NCBI GenBank assembly: GCA_021802795.1
Contig: JAJZRH010000021.1
Coordinates: forward strand, 1-8,498
Source: a bacterium
GTDB lineage: Bacteria > Patescibacteriota > Minisyncoccia > Phycocordibacterales > Phycocordibacteraceae
Length of the DNA stretch: 8,498 nt
Reading direction: 5' to 3'
Shown: positions 8,405-8,498 of the stretch, in pieces
Numbering within the stretch: the first letter of the stretch is position 1
Layout: every line of letters starts with the position of its first letter
Notes under the pieces: generated by a model
Told to the model about the DNA's origin: nothing
Database searches by the model: none
What the model saw: the letters and a program-made list of their open reading frames with translations, nothing else
Translations under genes and position numbers: made by a program

Positions 8405-8440
8405 AAGCCGGCGCGGCCAGAGGCCGCGCCGGCTTTGTTC
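8405..8440 (+). terminator. Intrinsic terminator of lysS
   Basis: A perfect 14-bp GC-rich stem pairs AAGCCGGCGCGGCC (8405-8418) with GGCCGCGCCGGCTT (8422-8435) around the loop AGA, 14 bases after the lysS stop. It is followed by a broken T-tract, TTTGTTC. The high stem stability compensates for the weak T-run. Confidence 0.75.
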
Positions 8441-8455
8441 TGCCTGCACTACGGA

Positions 8456-8477
8456 GCCCCGACGTAATCGTCGGGGC
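8456..8477. repeat. Perfect 9-bp hairpin after the lysS terminator
   Basis: GCCCCGACG (8456-8464) and CGTCGGGGC (8469-8477) pair perfectly around TAAT. There is no T-run on either strand, so it does not look like a terminator for either direction. It may be a small REP-like palindrome or a structured intergenic spacer. One copy is seen here. Confidence 0.45.
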
Positions 8478-8484
8478 GAAGTGG

Positions 8485-8493
8485 TGTGGATAA
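8485..8493 (-). promoter_or_regulatory. Perfect DnaA-box sequence (TTATCCACA)
   Basis: TGTGGATAA on the + strand is an exact consensus DnaA box on the - strand, five bases from the window end and in non-coding sequence. Its context TGTGGATAACTC is like that of boxes near dnaA or oriC in many bacteria. A single 9-mer can occur by chance, so an origin is not established. Confidence 0.4.
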
Positions 8494-8498
8494 CTCAA

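Noticed and set aside
7605..8498. Open frame on the - strand running off the right edge (297 codons)
   Set aside because: It is antisense to lysS, crosses the lysS terminator and has no domain-like features.

Overview
The window is a GC-rich bacterial chromosome segment with seven complete genes and one partial gene, all on the + strand. The likely source is a Patescibacteria/CPR organism, probably of the Parcubacteria type. That assignment is inferred from the compact ProS without an editing insert, a LysS whose last motif reads FGFGVSERLF, a very short MreD-like protein, tight ATGA gene overlaps, nearly no Shine-Dalgarno sequences, and promoters lying directly on start codons. TGA is used as a normal stop (proS, mreC, mreD), so the code is not the UGA-recoded one of some CPR groups.

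Layout. Bases 1-1043 hold the end of rseP, a membrane zinc protease, missing only its extreme N-terminus. Bases 1044-1359 are the one long non-coding gap and are dense in structure: a GC-rich palindromic repeat ending in a terminator-like hairpin, an 18-pair hairpin whose four deviations are all G-U pairs, a candidate -10 box, and a leader in which a perfect 14-bp inverted repeat closes onto the proS start codon. Bases 1360-6411 form a tight cluster proS-mreB-mreC-mreD-mrdA, with a 1-bp gap or overlaps at each junction. Next come greA (6443-6916) and lysS (6939-8390), each with its own promoter a few bases before its ATG. A strong hairpin terminator follows lysS, then a second perfect hairpin, and a perfect DnaA box at the right edge.

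How the genes work together. The rseP-proS order matches a neighbourhood widespread in bacteria (dxr-rseP-proS). MreB, MreC, the MreD-like protein and PBP2 are the cytoskeletal, scaffold and transpeptidase parts of the rod-shape (elongasome) machine; the usual partner RodA is not in the window. ProS and LysS charge tRNA, and GreA rescues stalled RNA polymerase. The coding content is housekeeping. The most unusual part is the proS leader, which could be a translational attenuator sensing proline-tRNA charging. No mobile element, CRISPR array, tRNA or rRNA was seen.
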